From the NCBI RefSeq assembly GCF_020405185.1, contig NZ_CP084463.1, positions 1,550,001 through 1,614,000 on the forward strand: DNA of 64,000 nucleotides, read 5' to 3'. The notes beneath the pieces are model-generated. The model was not told where the DNA came from. It ran no database searches and saw nothing but the letters and a program-made list of their open reading frames with translations. A program made the translations under genes and the position numbers. The stretch comes from Halomicrobium salinisoli (GTDB taxonomy: Archaea > Halobacteriota > Halobacteria > Halobacteriales > Haloarculaceae). The first letter of the stretch is position 1. Each line of letters opens with the position of its first letter. Shown here piece by piece: positions 25,531 through 33,992 of this stretch.

Positions 25531-25725
25531 AACAGCCAGAAAGCCCCGGCCCGTTCGACTCGGGAGGCTCGCTGCGCGCTTCACTCCCTTCGGTCGTTCC
25601 AGTGCTTGCGTCGCCTGCCATCGTCGAACGGGCCGCCCCTTTCAGTCCCGCCCAGCACCGGTTGACCAGCCGGTATCGGGCGGAACTGAAAGGAGCCGAG
25701 CGCTCGGGGGCTTTCTGGCCCTGTC
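25531..25725. repeat. Two inverted copies of a hairpin-bearing intergenic repeat
   Basis: Copy A (25531-25653, minus orientation) has conserved ends GGGCGGGACTGAAAGGGGC and GGGGCTTTCTGGCTGTT around a variable core with an 11-bp inverted repeat (GGCCCGTTCGA/TCGAACGGGCC). Copy B (25678-25725, plus) has nearly the same ends around a short CGAGCGCTCG palindrome. A third copy is at 58854-58904. The whole 368-bp gap 25450-25817 has no credible gene; its 3' end contains a TATA-like CATATACG (about 25772-25779) for threonine synthase. Confidence 0.7.
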
Positions 25726-25817
25726 CCCACCGATGATACCTTTGGCACTGCTCCCGGGGGTGGTCCAGAAGGCATATACGCGCAGCGGCGTAGCTATCAC
25801 CGAACGCTGACGGCGTC

Positions 25818-27026
25818 GTGTCCACCGTGAATCCTGCCATCGCACTGAAGTGCACCGACTGCGGGCGCGTGTTCGTCCCCGGAGACGGCCGCCACCAGTG
25901 CCCCGATCACGGCGACCTCGGGGGCCTCCTTGACGTCCAGTACGACGAGGACGCCGCGCGCGACGCCCTGGGAGAGCGCGACGATGCCGTCGCCGACGTC
26001 TGGGACTACGAGTCCCTGCTGCCCACCGACGGCGCCGCGGTCAGGCTCGGCGCCGGCGGGACGCCGCTGCTGTCCGCCGACGCGCTCTCCGCGGCCCTCG
26101 ACGTCGACCTGCGGCTGAAGGACGAACGGGGCAACCCGACGGGCTCGGTCAAGGACCGGGCCAGCGCCGTCCTCGCGAGCCGCGCGCTGACCGGCGACGC
26201 CGACGTCGTGACCTGCGCCTCGACCGGCAACGCGGCGGCCTCGCTCGCCGGCTACGCCGCCCGCGCCGACCTCGACTGCTGCATCTTCGTCCCCGAGGAC
26301 GTCCCCGAGGGCAAGGCCGTCCAGCCGGCCATCTACGGCGCGGACGTCTTCGCCGTCGAGGGGGACTACGACGACGCCTTCTCGCTGTGTCGCCGCGTGA
26401 GCGACCGCCGGGACTGGTACGACTGCAGCGCCGCGGTCAACCCTTACGCCGTCGAGGGACTCCGGACGGTCGGTCACGAACTGGCCGACCAGGTGCCCGA
26501 GGCCGACTGGATCGTCGCCCCGATGGGCAACGGCTGCGGCCTCTCGGCGACGTGGAAGGGGCTCACCGAGTTCGAGCGCATGGGCCTGCTCGACGACGCC
26601 CCGCGCCTCCTGGGCGTCCAGGCGGAGGGCGCCAGCGCCGTCCACGACCGGTTCCAGGGAGACGACCCGCGCGCGGGCGCCGGCACCCGGGCCGACAGCA
26701 TCGACGTCGGCCACCCCCACAACGCCGAGCGGGCCTGCCGGGCGCTGTCCGAGAGCGACGGGGACAGCGTCGTCGTCTCCGACGAGGCGATTCTCAACGC
26801 CGAGCGCCGCCTCGGCGCGGCGGAGGGCGTCTACGCCGAGCCCGCCAGCGCGGCCACGCTCGCGGGGCTGGAGCGCGCCCGCGAGGCGGGCGTCGTCGCG
26901 CCCGGAGAGACGGTTGTCCTCCTCGTCACCGGTACGGGCCTGAAGGACACCGCGAGCGCCCGCAGCGCGACCGAGGCCGTCGAGCGCATCCCGGCGTCGC
27001 CCGGGGCCGTCCCCGACCGGTACTGA
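25818..27026 (+). CDS. thrC: Threonine synthase
   Basis: PLP enzyme of 402 residues converting O-phosphohomoserine to threonine. N-terminal zinc-ribbon-like segment (LKCTDCGRVF, then CPDHGDLGG), then GNPTGSVKDRASAV with the PLP Lys, STGNAAASLAGYA, PMGNGCGLSATWKG and GTGLKDT near the end. All are typical. Two GTG codons can start it (25818 and 25827); no ATG is available. The PLP fold-type II family includes cysteate synthase and diaminopropionate lyases, but the zinc-ribbon and length favour ThrC. Confidence 0.88.
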   Translation: MSTVNPAIALKCTDCGRVFVPGDGRHQCPDHGDLGGLLDVQYDEDAARDALGERDDAVADVWDYESLLPTDGAAVRLGAGGTPLLSADALSAALDVDLRLKDERGNPTGSVKDRASAVLASRALTGDADVVTCASTGNAAASLAGYAARADLDCCIFVPEDVPEGKAVQPAIYGADVFAVEGDYDDAFSLCRRVSDRRDWYDCSAAVNPYAVEGLRTVGHELADQVPEADWIVAPMGNGCGLSATWKGLTEFERMGLLDDAPRLLGVQAEGASAVHDRFQGDDPRAGAGTRADSIDVGHPHNAERACRALSESDGDSVVVSDEAILNAERRLGAAEGVYAEPASAATLAGLERAREAGVVAPGETVVLLVTGTGLKDTASARSATEAVERIPASPGAVPDRY

Positions 27027-27030
27027 CTGA

Positions 27031-27705
27031 TCACTCCTCGACCGACCGCGAGACGCGGAGGCGGGCGGCGGTCACGAACGTCCCGACGACCAGCAGGAGC
27101 AGCTGCCAGCCGGACCGGACGATCGGGAAGAGCCGCTCGACGTCGCCGTCCGCGTCGCCGTCCGGGTCCGGGTCGACGCCGGTCGAGACGTTGACCTCCT
27201 GTGAGCTACCGCGGGCCGTCGTCGAGGCCCCGTCGGTCACGCCGCCGTCGGCGTCCGGCGGAGCGAGGTCGACGAACGTCTGGACGACGCCGCGCCGGTC
27301 GGACAGCTCGATCCGGCCGTCGATCTGATAGAACTGGTCGTGCAGCGGCCACAGCGGGTTCGCGCCGCCGGCCGAGAACAGGTCCAGCCCGATGGCCGCG
27401 GCCGCGAACGCGACGACGGTCACCCACGCGATCCGGACGCCGCGGTCGCCGTAGCGGGACCGCAGGGCCGACCGGTCGCGGACCCGGAGATCCACCGCCA
27501 GCGCCAGCGCCGCCGCTGCCGGCAGCAGGACCGTGTGGAACACGGTGCGGTGGCCGGCGACGGCGACGAGGCCGACGAAGGCGTCGAGGTCCGCGAGGGC
27601 CACGGCGCCGACGACGACCAGCAGCGAGCGACGGTCGAACGCGGCCCCCAGCAGCGCCGCCGCGATCATCCCGGCGAAGGCCGCGTGGACCACCGTGGAC
27701 GGCAT
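27031..27705 (-). CDS. Membrane-bound metal-dependent hydrolase (YdjM/DUF457-like)
   Basis: 224 residues with about five hydrophobic segments. Seen: PSTVVHAAFAGMIAA at the N-terminus, LADLDAFVG (acidic metal ligands) and GHRTVFHTVLLP with paired His, the usual YdjM-like metal site, then a variable loop and a final C-terminal membrane helix. The loop after residue 130 is a Ser/Thr/Asp-rich low-complexity insert. Catalytic activity of the family is not established. Convergent to thrC with only 4 bp between stops. Confidence 0.75.
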   Translation of the reverse strand: MPSTVVHAAFAGMIAAALLGAAFDRRSLLVVVGAVALADLDAFVGLVAVAGHRTVFHTVLLPAAAALALAVDLRVRDRSALRSRYGDRGVRIAWVTVVAFAAAAIGLDLFSAGGANPLWPLHDQFYQIDGRIELSDRRGVVQTFVDLAPPDADGGVTDGASTTARGSSQEVNVSTGVDPDPDGDADGDVERLFPIVRSGWQLLLLVVGTFVTAARLRVSRSVEE

Positions 27706-27787
27706 GGTACCATCCTACGTGGCCCAGACAGTCAGTCTTCCGGCTCGGCGGACTGCATTCAACAGGGAGACGGAGGGGTCCGTGAAC

Positions 27788-28174
27788 TCAGACGTACGAT
27801 TCCACGAGCGACCGGAGCCGGTCGGCGTCCTGAGCGCCGACCATGCGTTCGGCCCGCTCGCCGTCGACGTAGAGGAACAGCGTCGGGACGCCCTGGACGC
27901 CGAACTGACCGGCCAGGGACTGGTGCTCGTCGACGTCGACCTTGGCGACGGTCGCGTCGGTCTCCGCGGCGACGTCCTCGACGACGGGCTCCAGCATCTG
28001 GCAGGGGCCACACCAGTCGGCGTAGAAGTCCACGAGGACGACCCCGTCGCTCGTCAGCTCCTCGAAGTGTTCGGCGCCCTCGACGTGGACCGGTTCGTCG
28101 GGCGCGGTCAGGGACTGCTTGAGCTGCTCGGCCTTTCGCTCCCTGATCGATTCGATGTCGTCCGCGTCGCTCAT
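27788..28174 (-). CDS. trxA: Thioredoxin
   Basis: 128 residues. Active site WCGPC in VDFYADWCGPCQMLEP, cis-Pro in GVQGVPTLFLYVDG, and the AKVDVDEH strand. A 30-residue N-terminal extension rich in charged residues precedes the fold, a common feature in haloarchaea. Cytoplasmic dithiol reductase; its reductase partner is not in the window. Confidence 0.93.
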   Translation of the reverse strand: MSDADDIESIRERKAEQLKQSLTAPDEPVHVEGAEHFEELTSDGVVLVDFYADWCGPCQMLEPVVEDVAAETDATVAKVDVDEHQSLAGQFGVQGVPTLFLYVDGERAERMVGAQDADRLRSLVESYV

Positions 28175-28341
28175 GGACGCGGGTATGCGCCACTCGGCCT
28201 TAACGGCCGCGGACCTGTGGTTTGCGGGCGCACGACCGCCGATCGCAGCGAGTCGAATCCTGGCGGCGCTTGGCGATTGTCGACGGACGGTGCGTCAGAC
28301 ATCTACCAAAAGTTAAGGTCCCAGCTACCCACCGGGACGGT

Positions 28342-28647
28342 ATGAACCGGGAGACTGTCCCCCAGGAGATAACGACGCTCGTCGGTCGCGAAGTCTACTC
28401 GAAGAACGGGGTCTTCGTCGGTGAGGTCGAGGACCTGCGTCTCGACCTCCAGCAACGGTCGGTGACGGGTCTGGCCCTCCACGAACTGAACCACGAGCTG
28501 TTCTCGGCGGACGCGCGGAGTTCCCGCGGCGTGATCCTCCCCTACCGGTGGGTCCAGGCGGTGGGCGACGTCGTGATCGTCAACGACATCGTCGAACGGC
28601 TGACCGAGCCGGCCGAGGACGACGCCGAGGAAGAGGTCGCGGCCTAG
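28342..28647 (+). CDS. PRC-barrel domain protein
   Basis: 101 residues, a single PRC-barrel: LVGREVYSKNGVFVGEVEDLRLDL, then GLALHELN and a RGVILPYRWVQAVGDVVIV strand pair, followed by an acidic tail. Haloarchaeal PRC-barrel proteins include CdpB1/CdpB2, which link SepF/FtsZ to division; whether this is one of them or another paralogue I cannot say. It is convergent with the DHH protein gene and the two stops overlap by 4 bp. Confidence 0.75.
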   Translation: MNRETVPQEITTLVGREVYSKNGVFVGEVEDLRLDLQQRSVTGLALHELNHELFSADARSSRGVILPYRWVQAVGDVVIVNDIVERLTEPAEDDAEEEVAA

Positions 28648-30095
28648 CTCCCGTTCGAGCCCTCGCCGGAGCTGTCGACGCCCATCGCCTCGAAGAGCTT
28701 CGACTTGACCGCCTCCTCGGTGAGCCGGAGGAGCGTGTCCCTGTTGTCCTCGCTCGTCTCGATGCCCGTGAAGATGCCAAGCGGAATCTCCACGCTGGCG
28801 TCCGTGGAGTGGCCGGCGGTGTCGCCGATCTCGCCGAAGGCGTCGTTGAGCACCTTCCCGATGTTCATCCGGATGTCCTTCGAGCGAGCGGCGAGGTAGA
28901 TGGTGTCGTCGGCGATGGCGAACACCGCGGTGGTGGTGATCCCCTCGAGGTTGAGGAGGTGCTGGGCGGCCTGGGAGAGGGCGTCGCGGTCCCGGATGAA
29001 TCCGGCGTTGGAGACGAGGTGCGAGCCCTTGACCTCGCGGTTGCGGATGGCCTCGGCGAGCACGTCCAGCGTCTCCGGTGACATCGACGGCGACTCGACC
29101 TGTTCCAGGGTGTCGTGGTCGGCGAAGGGATAGAGGTAGGCGGCCGCGGTCAGGTCCGCGGGCGTGGTGTCGCGCTTGAAATCGAGCGTCTCCGCCCGGA
29201 TGCCGTAGAGCAGCGCCGTCGCGACGGCCTGATCGAGGCTGAGATCCAGCTCCTGGATGTACTTGGTGAGGATCGTCGAGGTCGAGGAGACGTTGGGGCG
29301 GATGTCCTCGAAGGTCGCGTCGTGGTCGTGGTCGTGCTCGTAGTGGTCGATGATGACGTCGACCCGGTCGATCTCGGGCTCCCCGCCCTTGGCCGCGTCG
29401 ACGAGCGCGAAGGTGTCGTAGTCCTCCAGGTCGACCTCCCCGCGAGAGACGAGTTCGATCCCCAGCAGGTTGACGAACGCGCGGTTCTCCTGGTGGCCGA
29501 TCTCCCCCTCGTAGACGATGTCGGCCTCGACGTCGCGGTCGGCGGCGATCAGCCGCAGCGCCGCGGCGCTGGCGATGGAGTCGGGGTCCGGTGAGCGGTG
29601 GACCATGATCGCCATGCGCTCCTCCGTCGCGTCGATGACGTCCCCGAGCTGGCTGGCCTTGTACTCGAGCTCGCCCGTCTCCAGCGCCCGCAGCGCGGAG
29701 TCCGCGATGACCGCCGACGGGTTGATCACCACGTCCGCGCCGAGCTCGGTGAGGTCGTCGGCCGACACCGGGTCGTCGGCGCGGGCGACGACGAACTGCT
29801 CGCCGTCTGCAGCCCGGATGTGTCGCACCGCGGCCGCGTTGGCCTCGACGTCCGGCGAGAGGATGAGGACCACGTCGCGGTCGGTCAGGTCCGAGACGAT
29901 GCTCTCGTCGGCGATGTCCGCCGTCCGCGCGTTGAGGTCCTGATCACGGAGCGCCTCGACCCGCCCCTCGTCCTGGTCGAGGATGAGGACGTCCTTCCCC
30001 TCGTCGACCAGCTCCTCCGCCACCGCGTGTCCCACGCTCCCGCACCCCAAGATCGCGTAGGTCGACATCGAGGCCATCGTGATGCCGGTACTCAT
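28644..30095 (-). CDS. DHH-family phosphoesterase with N-terminal TrkA-N domain
   Basis: 483 residues. Domain order: RCK/TrkA-N Rossmann domain (YAILGCGSVGHAVAEEL, residues about 13-125), DHH domain (MVHRSPDPDSIASAAALRLI with the metal-binding DPDS motif, then VIIDHYEHDHD), and a DHHA1 domain (LYLAARS-like segment in DDTIYLAARSKDIRMNIG). It resembles RecJ-like or cyclic-dinucleotide/oligoribonucleotide phosphodiesterases; the TrkA-N part suggests control by NAD(H) or another nucleotide. Start choice is open: 30095, or in-frame ATGs at codons 7 and 10. Confidence 0.8.
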   Translation of the reverse strand: MSTGITMASMSTYAILGCGSVGHAVAEELVDEGKDVLILDQDEGRVEALRDQDLNARTADIADESIVSDLTDRDVVLILSPDVEANAAAVRHIRAADGEQFVVARADDPVSADDLTELGADVVINPSAVIADSALRALETGELEYKASQLGDVIDATEERMAIMVHRSPDPDSIASAAALRLIAADRDVEADIVYEGEIGHQENRAFVNLLGIELVSRGEVDLEDYDTFALVDAAKGGEPEIDRVDVIIDHYEHDHDHDATFEDIRPNVSSTSTILTKYIQELDLSLDQAVATALLYGIRAETLDFKRDTTPADLTAAAYLYPFADHDTLEQVESPSMSPETLDVLAEAIRNREVKGSHLVSNAGFIRDRDALSQAAQHLLNLEGITTTAVFAIADDTIYLAARSKDIRMNIGKVLNDAFGEIGDTAGHSTDASVEIPLGIFTGIETSEDNRDTLLRLTEEAVKSKLFEAMGVDSSGEGSNGS

Positions 30096-30270
30096 TGATA
30101 TCTACAGTCGGTGCGGGATCCACTTTAAAGACACCTTCTCGACCGGGGACGCGCCCCGAAACGGCTACTGTGCACGTGGATCGTCCCCGGTCTGGGCACG
30201 TGTGACCCCGGCCCACGACGCCACCGAAGGGAAACGTATATGATCCAAACCCCGTTACGTCGAAGTGCGC

Positions 30271-30344
30271 GGGCCGGTAGCTCAGTCTGGCAGAGCGACG
30301 GCCTCTTAAGCCGTCGGTCGAGGGTTCAAATCCCTTCCGGCCCG
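30271..30344 (+). tRNA. tRNA-Lys (anticodon CTT)
   Basis: 74 nt. Acceptor GGGCCGG (30271-30277) pairs with CCGGCCC (30337-30343), discriminator G. D-arm around GTAGCTCAG, anticodon stem GACGGC/GCCGTC enclosing loop CTCTTAA, so anticodon CTT for Lys codon AAG. T-arm contains GGTTCAAATCC. No intron. CCA is not encoded. GTATATGATCC about 30 nt upstream may hold the TATA element. Confidence 0.92.
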
Positions 30345-30786
30345 CTTTCTGCTGTGATTTCCCGGCGAGCACCGCGGAGCGTGTGCTCGCGACGATGGAA
30401 CAGCGAAAGCGGCAAAGGGATTTGAACGACGCCACGAGCGAGCGTCAGCGAGCGAAGTGGAGGTAGTTCAAATCCCTTCCGGCCCGTTATCCTGCGAACG
30501 AACGTGAGCAGTGATACCGCTACGGAGGGATTTGAAGCAGGGAGGAGCTTTGCTCCGACCGTGGTTCAAATCCCTTCCGGCCCGCTTTCTGCTGTGACTT
30601 CCCGGCGAGCACCGCGTAGCGTGTGCTCGCAACAGTGGAACAGCGAAAGCGGCAAAGGGATTTGAACTAGAACAGACGCGCGCAGCGAAGCGAGCACGTC
30701 TGGGCGTGGTTCAAATCCCGGAAGACGGCTCCGCCGTCTTCCGACCCTCGCGGCGACTGCGTCGCCGCTCAGTCCCTTCCGGCCCG
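30345..30786 (+). repeat. Array of tRNA-Lys 3'-end copies with hairpin elements
   Basis: Downstream of tRNA-Lys the 3' end (GGTTCAAATCCCTTCCGGCCCG) recurs at 30466-30486 and 30563-30584, and in a split form at 30708-30719 and 30771-30786. Each copy is preceded by its own inverted T-arm (AGGGATTTGAA, e.g. 30416-30426, 30527-30537, 30656-30666) around a variable hairpin core. A stretch of about 87 bp at 30341-30427 is repeated almost exactly at 30581-30667. The split copy is interrupted by two perfect hairpins (GAAGACGGC-TCC-GCCGTCTTC and GCGGCGAC-TGC-GTCGCCGC). The whole 523-bp gap to 30867 holds no gene. Confidence 0.8.
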
Positions 30787-30867
30787 TTCTCTCTGTCGCG
30801 AACTACCCAACGAGCACGCAGTGCGTGGACTCACTGCGTCGGGAACGAACAGGCCATCGAACACGCG

Positions 30868-31569
30868 CTACGCCTTCCGCACTCGCATCGCGAGAAAGAC
30901 CGGTCGCTTCGACTCTTTCTCGTAGCGCTCCGGCCGCTGCTCGCGGAACGCCTCGGTCGGTCGCGGTTCCGCGACCGCCTCGATACGGAACCCGGCGTCG
31001 AGAACCGGATCGAACACCTCCGTGAGCGGACGGCGGTAGTAGGGGACGTCGACGGACCACTCCTTCGTCCGGCGCTCGACGGCGAAGTAGTCGTCTGACT
31101 CGTCCAGCGGGAACTCGTCGAAGGGGTGTGTGACGGAGAAGACGACGAAGCCGCCCGGTCGCACGACTCTGGCGAACTCCCGGAAGGGGTCCCGCCAGTC
31201 CTGGACGTACCCGAGGACGAGGGCGCTGACGACGCCGTCGAACGCGTCGTCCGCCGCGAAACCGAGCGGTTCGGCGAGGTCTGCCCGACGGAGCTCGGCG
31301 CGGTCGCCGACGCGGTCAGCGGCGTGGTCGAGCATCGCCTCGCTGGCGTCGACGCCGACGACGTCGGCGCCCCGATCGAGGAGCCACTCCGCGTAGCGGC
31401 CGCTGCCACAGCCCGCGTCCAGGACTCGCTTCCCCTCGACGTCGGGGACGAGGTCCGTCGTCGCCGGGAAGTCGAGGTGTGCGTTGTAGGGGTTCTCCTC
31501 GACCGTCTCGGCGTACTCGTCCGCTAGTTCGTCGTAGGCGTCCTCCGCTACGGGACCCTCGTCGGTCAT
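30868..31569 (-). CDS. SAM-dependent methyltransferase, class I
   Basis: 233 residues. SAM motif I VLDAGCGSGRYAEWL, motif post-I VVGVDASEAML, later VRPGGFVVFSVTHPF. This is the methyltransferase-11/UbiE-like fold. Substrate is unknown. I chose the ATG at 31569 (MTDEGPVAEDAY), with the alternative seven codons earlier at 31590. Confidence 0.8.
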   Translation of the reverse strand: MTDEGPVAEDAYDELADEYAETVEENPYNAHLDFPATTDLVPDVEGKRVLDAGCGSGRYAEWLLDRGADVVGVDASEAMLDHAADRVGDRAELRRADLAEPLGFAADDAFDGVVSALVLGYVQDWRDPFREFARVVRPGGFVVFSVTHPFDEFPLDESDDYFAVERRTKEWSVDVPYYRRPLTEVFDPVLDAGFRIEAVAEPRPTEAFREQRPERYEKESKRPVFLAMRVRKA

Positions 31570-31607
31570 GGGGTTCGTCGTTCGAGGCACGCGACCTAAA
31601 CGTTCGC

Positions 31608-32042
31608 CTACAGTCGAGTCTCCATCTCGACGTGCGGGATCCCGGTGGGGTCCTCGACGGGCCCGAGTTCCTCGTACCCGAGCGACTCGTAGAACTCGGC
31701 GACGCGGGACTGGGCGTGGAGGACGGCCCGCGAGCGGCCCTGGTCGCGGGCGTAGTCGTGGGCGGCCGCCATGGTCTCGCTGCCCACGCCGTCGCCCCGG
31801 TACTCGGGCAGGACGGCGACGCGTTCGATCTTGGCGGTCTCCGCGTCGATCAGGCGGACGCGGGCGGTCCCGGCGGGGTCGCCGTCGACCCGGGCGACGA
31901 AGTGGCGGGCCTCGTCGTCCCCGTCGTCGAACTCCAGATCTTCATCGACGTCCTGTTCCTCGACGAAGACGGACCGTCGGATCCCGACGGCGGCGCCCGG
32001 TTCCTCCCGATCCGTCACGACGACGGCGTCTGGATCAGTCAC
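31608..32042 (-). CDS. GNAT family N-acetyltransferase (paralogue 1)
   Basis: 144 residues, GTG start. GNAT fold: IRRSVFVEEQDVDEDLEFD, RHFVARVDGDPAGTARVRL, then the acetyl-CoA loop VAVLPEYRGDGVGSETM and a terminal GIPHVEMETRL. The layout matches the ElaA/YjcF-type haloarchaeal acetyltransferases. It is clearly a duplicate of the next gene upstream (same VARVDGDPxGTAR, VERVAVLP and GIPHVEME motifs), with a 37-bp gap. Confidence 0.83.
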   Translation of the reverse strand: MTDPDAVVVTDREEPGAAVGIRRSVFVEEQDVDEDLEFDDGDDEARHFVARVDGDPAGTARVRLIDAETAKIERVAVLPEYRGDGVGSETMAAAHDYARDQGRSRAVLHAQSRVAEFYESLGYEELGPVEDPTGIPHVEMETRL

Positions 32043-32079
32043 GACCGGGAGTACGACCTGACGGCGAAAAGCGTTCCCA

Positions 32080-32514
32080 TCAGTCCAGCCGCTTCTCCAT
32101 CTCGACGTGCGGGATGCCGGCCTCCTCGAAGACGTCGCTGGTGGTCTCGTAGTCGAGCGCGCGGTAGAACCCCTCGACGCTGGTCTGGGCGTGCAGACGG
32201 AGCCGGTCGAGGCCGCGGCGACGGGCCTCGTCCTCGACGGCGGTCATCAGCCGCCGTCCCCACCCGTCGCCGCGGTGGGCGGGGAGGACGGCGACGCGCT
32301 CGACCTTCCCGGTCGCGCCGCCGGCCCGTCGGAGCCTGGCCGTCCCGACGGGGTCGCCGTCGACCCGCGCGAGGAAGTGGACGGCCTCGTCGTCGCGCCC
32401 GTCGCGCTCGCGGTCCTCGGGGACGCCCTGCTCCTCGACGAAGACGGCCCGGCGAAGGGCCAGGACGGGCGTCAGCGACTCCTCGTCGACGCGTTCGACG
32501 CCGGTCTCGGACAC
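32080..32514 (-). CDS. GNAT family N-acetyltransferase (paralogue 2)
   Basis: 144 residues, GTG start. Same length and motif order as its neighbour: LRRAVFVEEQGVPEDRERD, HFLARVDGDPVGTARLRR, VAVLPAHRGDGWGRRLM, and GIPHVEMEKRL. The two proteins differ mainly in the first 15 residues and in the middle helix. Tandem duplication is the simplest explanation. Acceptor substrate is unknown. Confidence 0.83.
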   Translation of the reverse strand: MSETGVERVDEESLTPVLALRRAVFVEEQGVPEDRERDGRDDEAVHFLARVDGDPVGTARLRRAGGATGKVERVAVLPAHRGDGWGRRLMTAVEDEARRRGLDRLRLHAQTSVEGFYRALDYETTSDVFEEAGIPHVEMEKRLD

Positions 32515-32669
32515 GCGGGCGCGTACGCCCCGGGTCTACAAGGGGCTTTCCGCCTCGTGGGCCGACAGAGCGGGGCGGTCGACACCGGTCCGTCGCACCT
32601 GCCCCTCTTAAACACCATTAGCCCGCAAGCAGTCCCCGGTTTCGGGTCCTCCCCCTAGCGAGGCACGTC

Positions 32670-33353
32670 ATGGACAGACGCAAGTACCTCACGCGACTCG
32701 GTGCGGGACTGACGGTCGGAACAGCGGGACTCGCAGGCTGTACCTCGCCGGGCGCGGAGGAGGCCACCGAGGAGGCCGGTACGGAAGCCGGAGGCGAGGA
32801 GACCGAGACGGAGGTCATGGAGGCCACCGAGACGGAGGCCATGGAGGCCACCGAGACGGAGGCCGACGGGACCCCGACCGACACCGTCGAGGCGGGCGAT
32901 ACCGAGACGGCCGGCAACGAGTCGGCCGGTGGCGCGGGCGGCGGCGAGAACCAGGTGGCGATGCTCACGGACGGCGACCAGTACATCTTCGACCCGATCG
33001 GACTCTACGTCGAGCCCGGAGCGACGGTCACCTGGGTCAACGAGTCGGGGAGCCACTCCTCGGCCGCGTACGTCGAGGGCAACCCGCAGGCCGAGGTCAA
33101 CCGCATCCCAGAGGGCGCCGAGGGCTGGGACAGCGGGATACTCTCGGAGTCGGGCGCGGAGTTCACGCACACCTTCGAGACGGAGGGGACCTACGACTAC
33201 TACTGTACCCCGCACAAGACCCTGGGGATGGTCGGGCGCATCGTCGTCGGCGAGCCCAGCGGTCTCGAGGGCGACCCGCCGGACGGCGCCGTGCCCAGCG
33301 AGCAGCGAATCGTCGAAGAGGGGCCGATCAGTGCGGAGGAGTTCGAGGGGTAA
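32670..33353 (+). CDS. Halocyanin-like cupredoxin lipoprotein
   Basis: 227 residues. Tat/lipoprotein N-terminus (MDRRKYLTRLGAGLTVG, then AGLAGCTS lipobox), a Thr/Glu-rich linker with repeated ATETEAMEATETEA units (residues about 40-85), and a plastocyanin-fold domain. Copper ligands visible: His in ESGSHSSAA, and Cys/His/Met in YYCTPHKTLGMVG. Membrane-anchored one-electron carrier on the cell surface. A further 30-residue acidic tail follows the cupredoxin fold. The linker repeats are prone to length change by slippage. Confidence 0.88.
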   Translation: MDRRKYLTRLGAGLTVGTAGLAGCTSPGAEEATEEAGTEAGGEETETEVMEATETEAMEATETEADGTPTDTVEAGDTETAGNESAGGAGGGENQVAMLTDGDQYIFDPIGLYVEPGATVTWVNESGSHSSAAYVEGNPQAEVNRIPEGAEGWDSGILSESGAEFTHTFETEGTYDYYCTPHKTLGMVGRIVVGEPSGLEGDPPDGAVPSEQRIVEEGPISAEEFEG

Positions 33354-33407
33354 CTCGCCGGACCGCTGGCGAAGGAATTTTTTCGGAGGGCGCTAGACCC
33401 CCGGACG

Positions 33408-33533
33408 ATGCCGGAGTTCGAGTCCATCGAGTGTGCGAACTGTGGCACCGAGTTCCGGGCACATCCGAGCGCCAACGCGGCACAGAACCAGTACTGCAGC
33501 CCCGCCTGCAAGTCCGAGGGCGAGGGGGTCTGA
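33408..33533 (+). CDS. 41-residue zinc-finger micro-protein
   Basis: Four Cys in two pairs: CANCG (C9, C12) and CSPAC (C30, C34), separated by TEFRAHPSANAAQNQY, a treble-clef/zinc-ribbon pattern common among small haloarchaeal proteins. ATTTTTTCG about 28 nt upstream fits a TATA element for a leaderless transcript and may also terminate the cupredoxin gene. Function unknown; possibly a nucleic-acid or protein binder. Confidence 0.7.
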   Translation: MPEFESIECANCGTEFRAHPSANAAQNQYCSPACKSEGEGV

Positions 33534-33573
33534 GGAGCACCGCTTTTTTCTCAGTGGTCCGTGCTCGGACCGC

Positions 33574-33963
33574 ATGGACCGTCAGCGAATTTCGACGGGT
33601 ACCGAGTGGGAGCCGCGGGTGGGCTACTCGCGGGCGGTCAGGGCCGGCGATCACGTCCACGTCGCCGGGACGACCGCGACCGACGACGAGGGTGAAATCG
33701 TCGCACCGGGTGACCCCGCGGCGCAGACGCGCCGGGCACTGGAGATAATCGAGGCTGCGCTGGCGGAGGCCGGCGCCGGCCTCTCAGACGTCGTGCGGAC
33801 GCGCATGTACGTCACCGACGTCGACGACTGGGAGGCCGTCGGCGAGGTCCACGGCGAGTACTTCGGCGACGTGCGACCGGCCGCGACGATGGTCGAGGTC
33901 GAGCGGCTGATCGATTCGGACGCGGTGGTCGAGATCGAAGCGACGGCGATCGTCGGAGAATAG
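33574..33963 (+). CDS. RidA/YjgF family protein
   Basis: 129 residues, close to the family norm. Seen: GYSRAVRAGDHVHVAGTTA, QTRRALEIIEAALAEAGA, VVRTRMYVTDVDDWEAV with the conserved Arg, and RPAATMVEVERLID. RidA trimers hydrolyse reactive enamines/imines from PLP enzymes. The ATG at 33574 follows GCTTTTTTCTC at leaderless TATA spacing. Confidence 0.88.
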   Translation: MDRQRISTGTEWEPRVGYSRAVRAGDHVHVAGTTATDDEGEIVAPGDPAAQTRRALEIIEAALAEAGAGLSDVVRTRMYVTDVDDWEAVGEVHGEYFGDVRPAATMVEVERLIDSDAVVEIEATAIVGE

Positions 33964-33992
33964 AACGATCGGGAGAAGCAGGCAGCGACCGA

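Noticed and set aside
30240..30344. tRNA-Leu
   Set aside because: The loop CTCTTAA places CTT at positions 34-36, so the anticodon is Lys; there is no long variable arm.
30345..30786. CRISPR array
   Set aside because: The repeats differ in length, include inverted copies and tRNA 3'-end sequence, and spacing is irregular; no cas genes are near.
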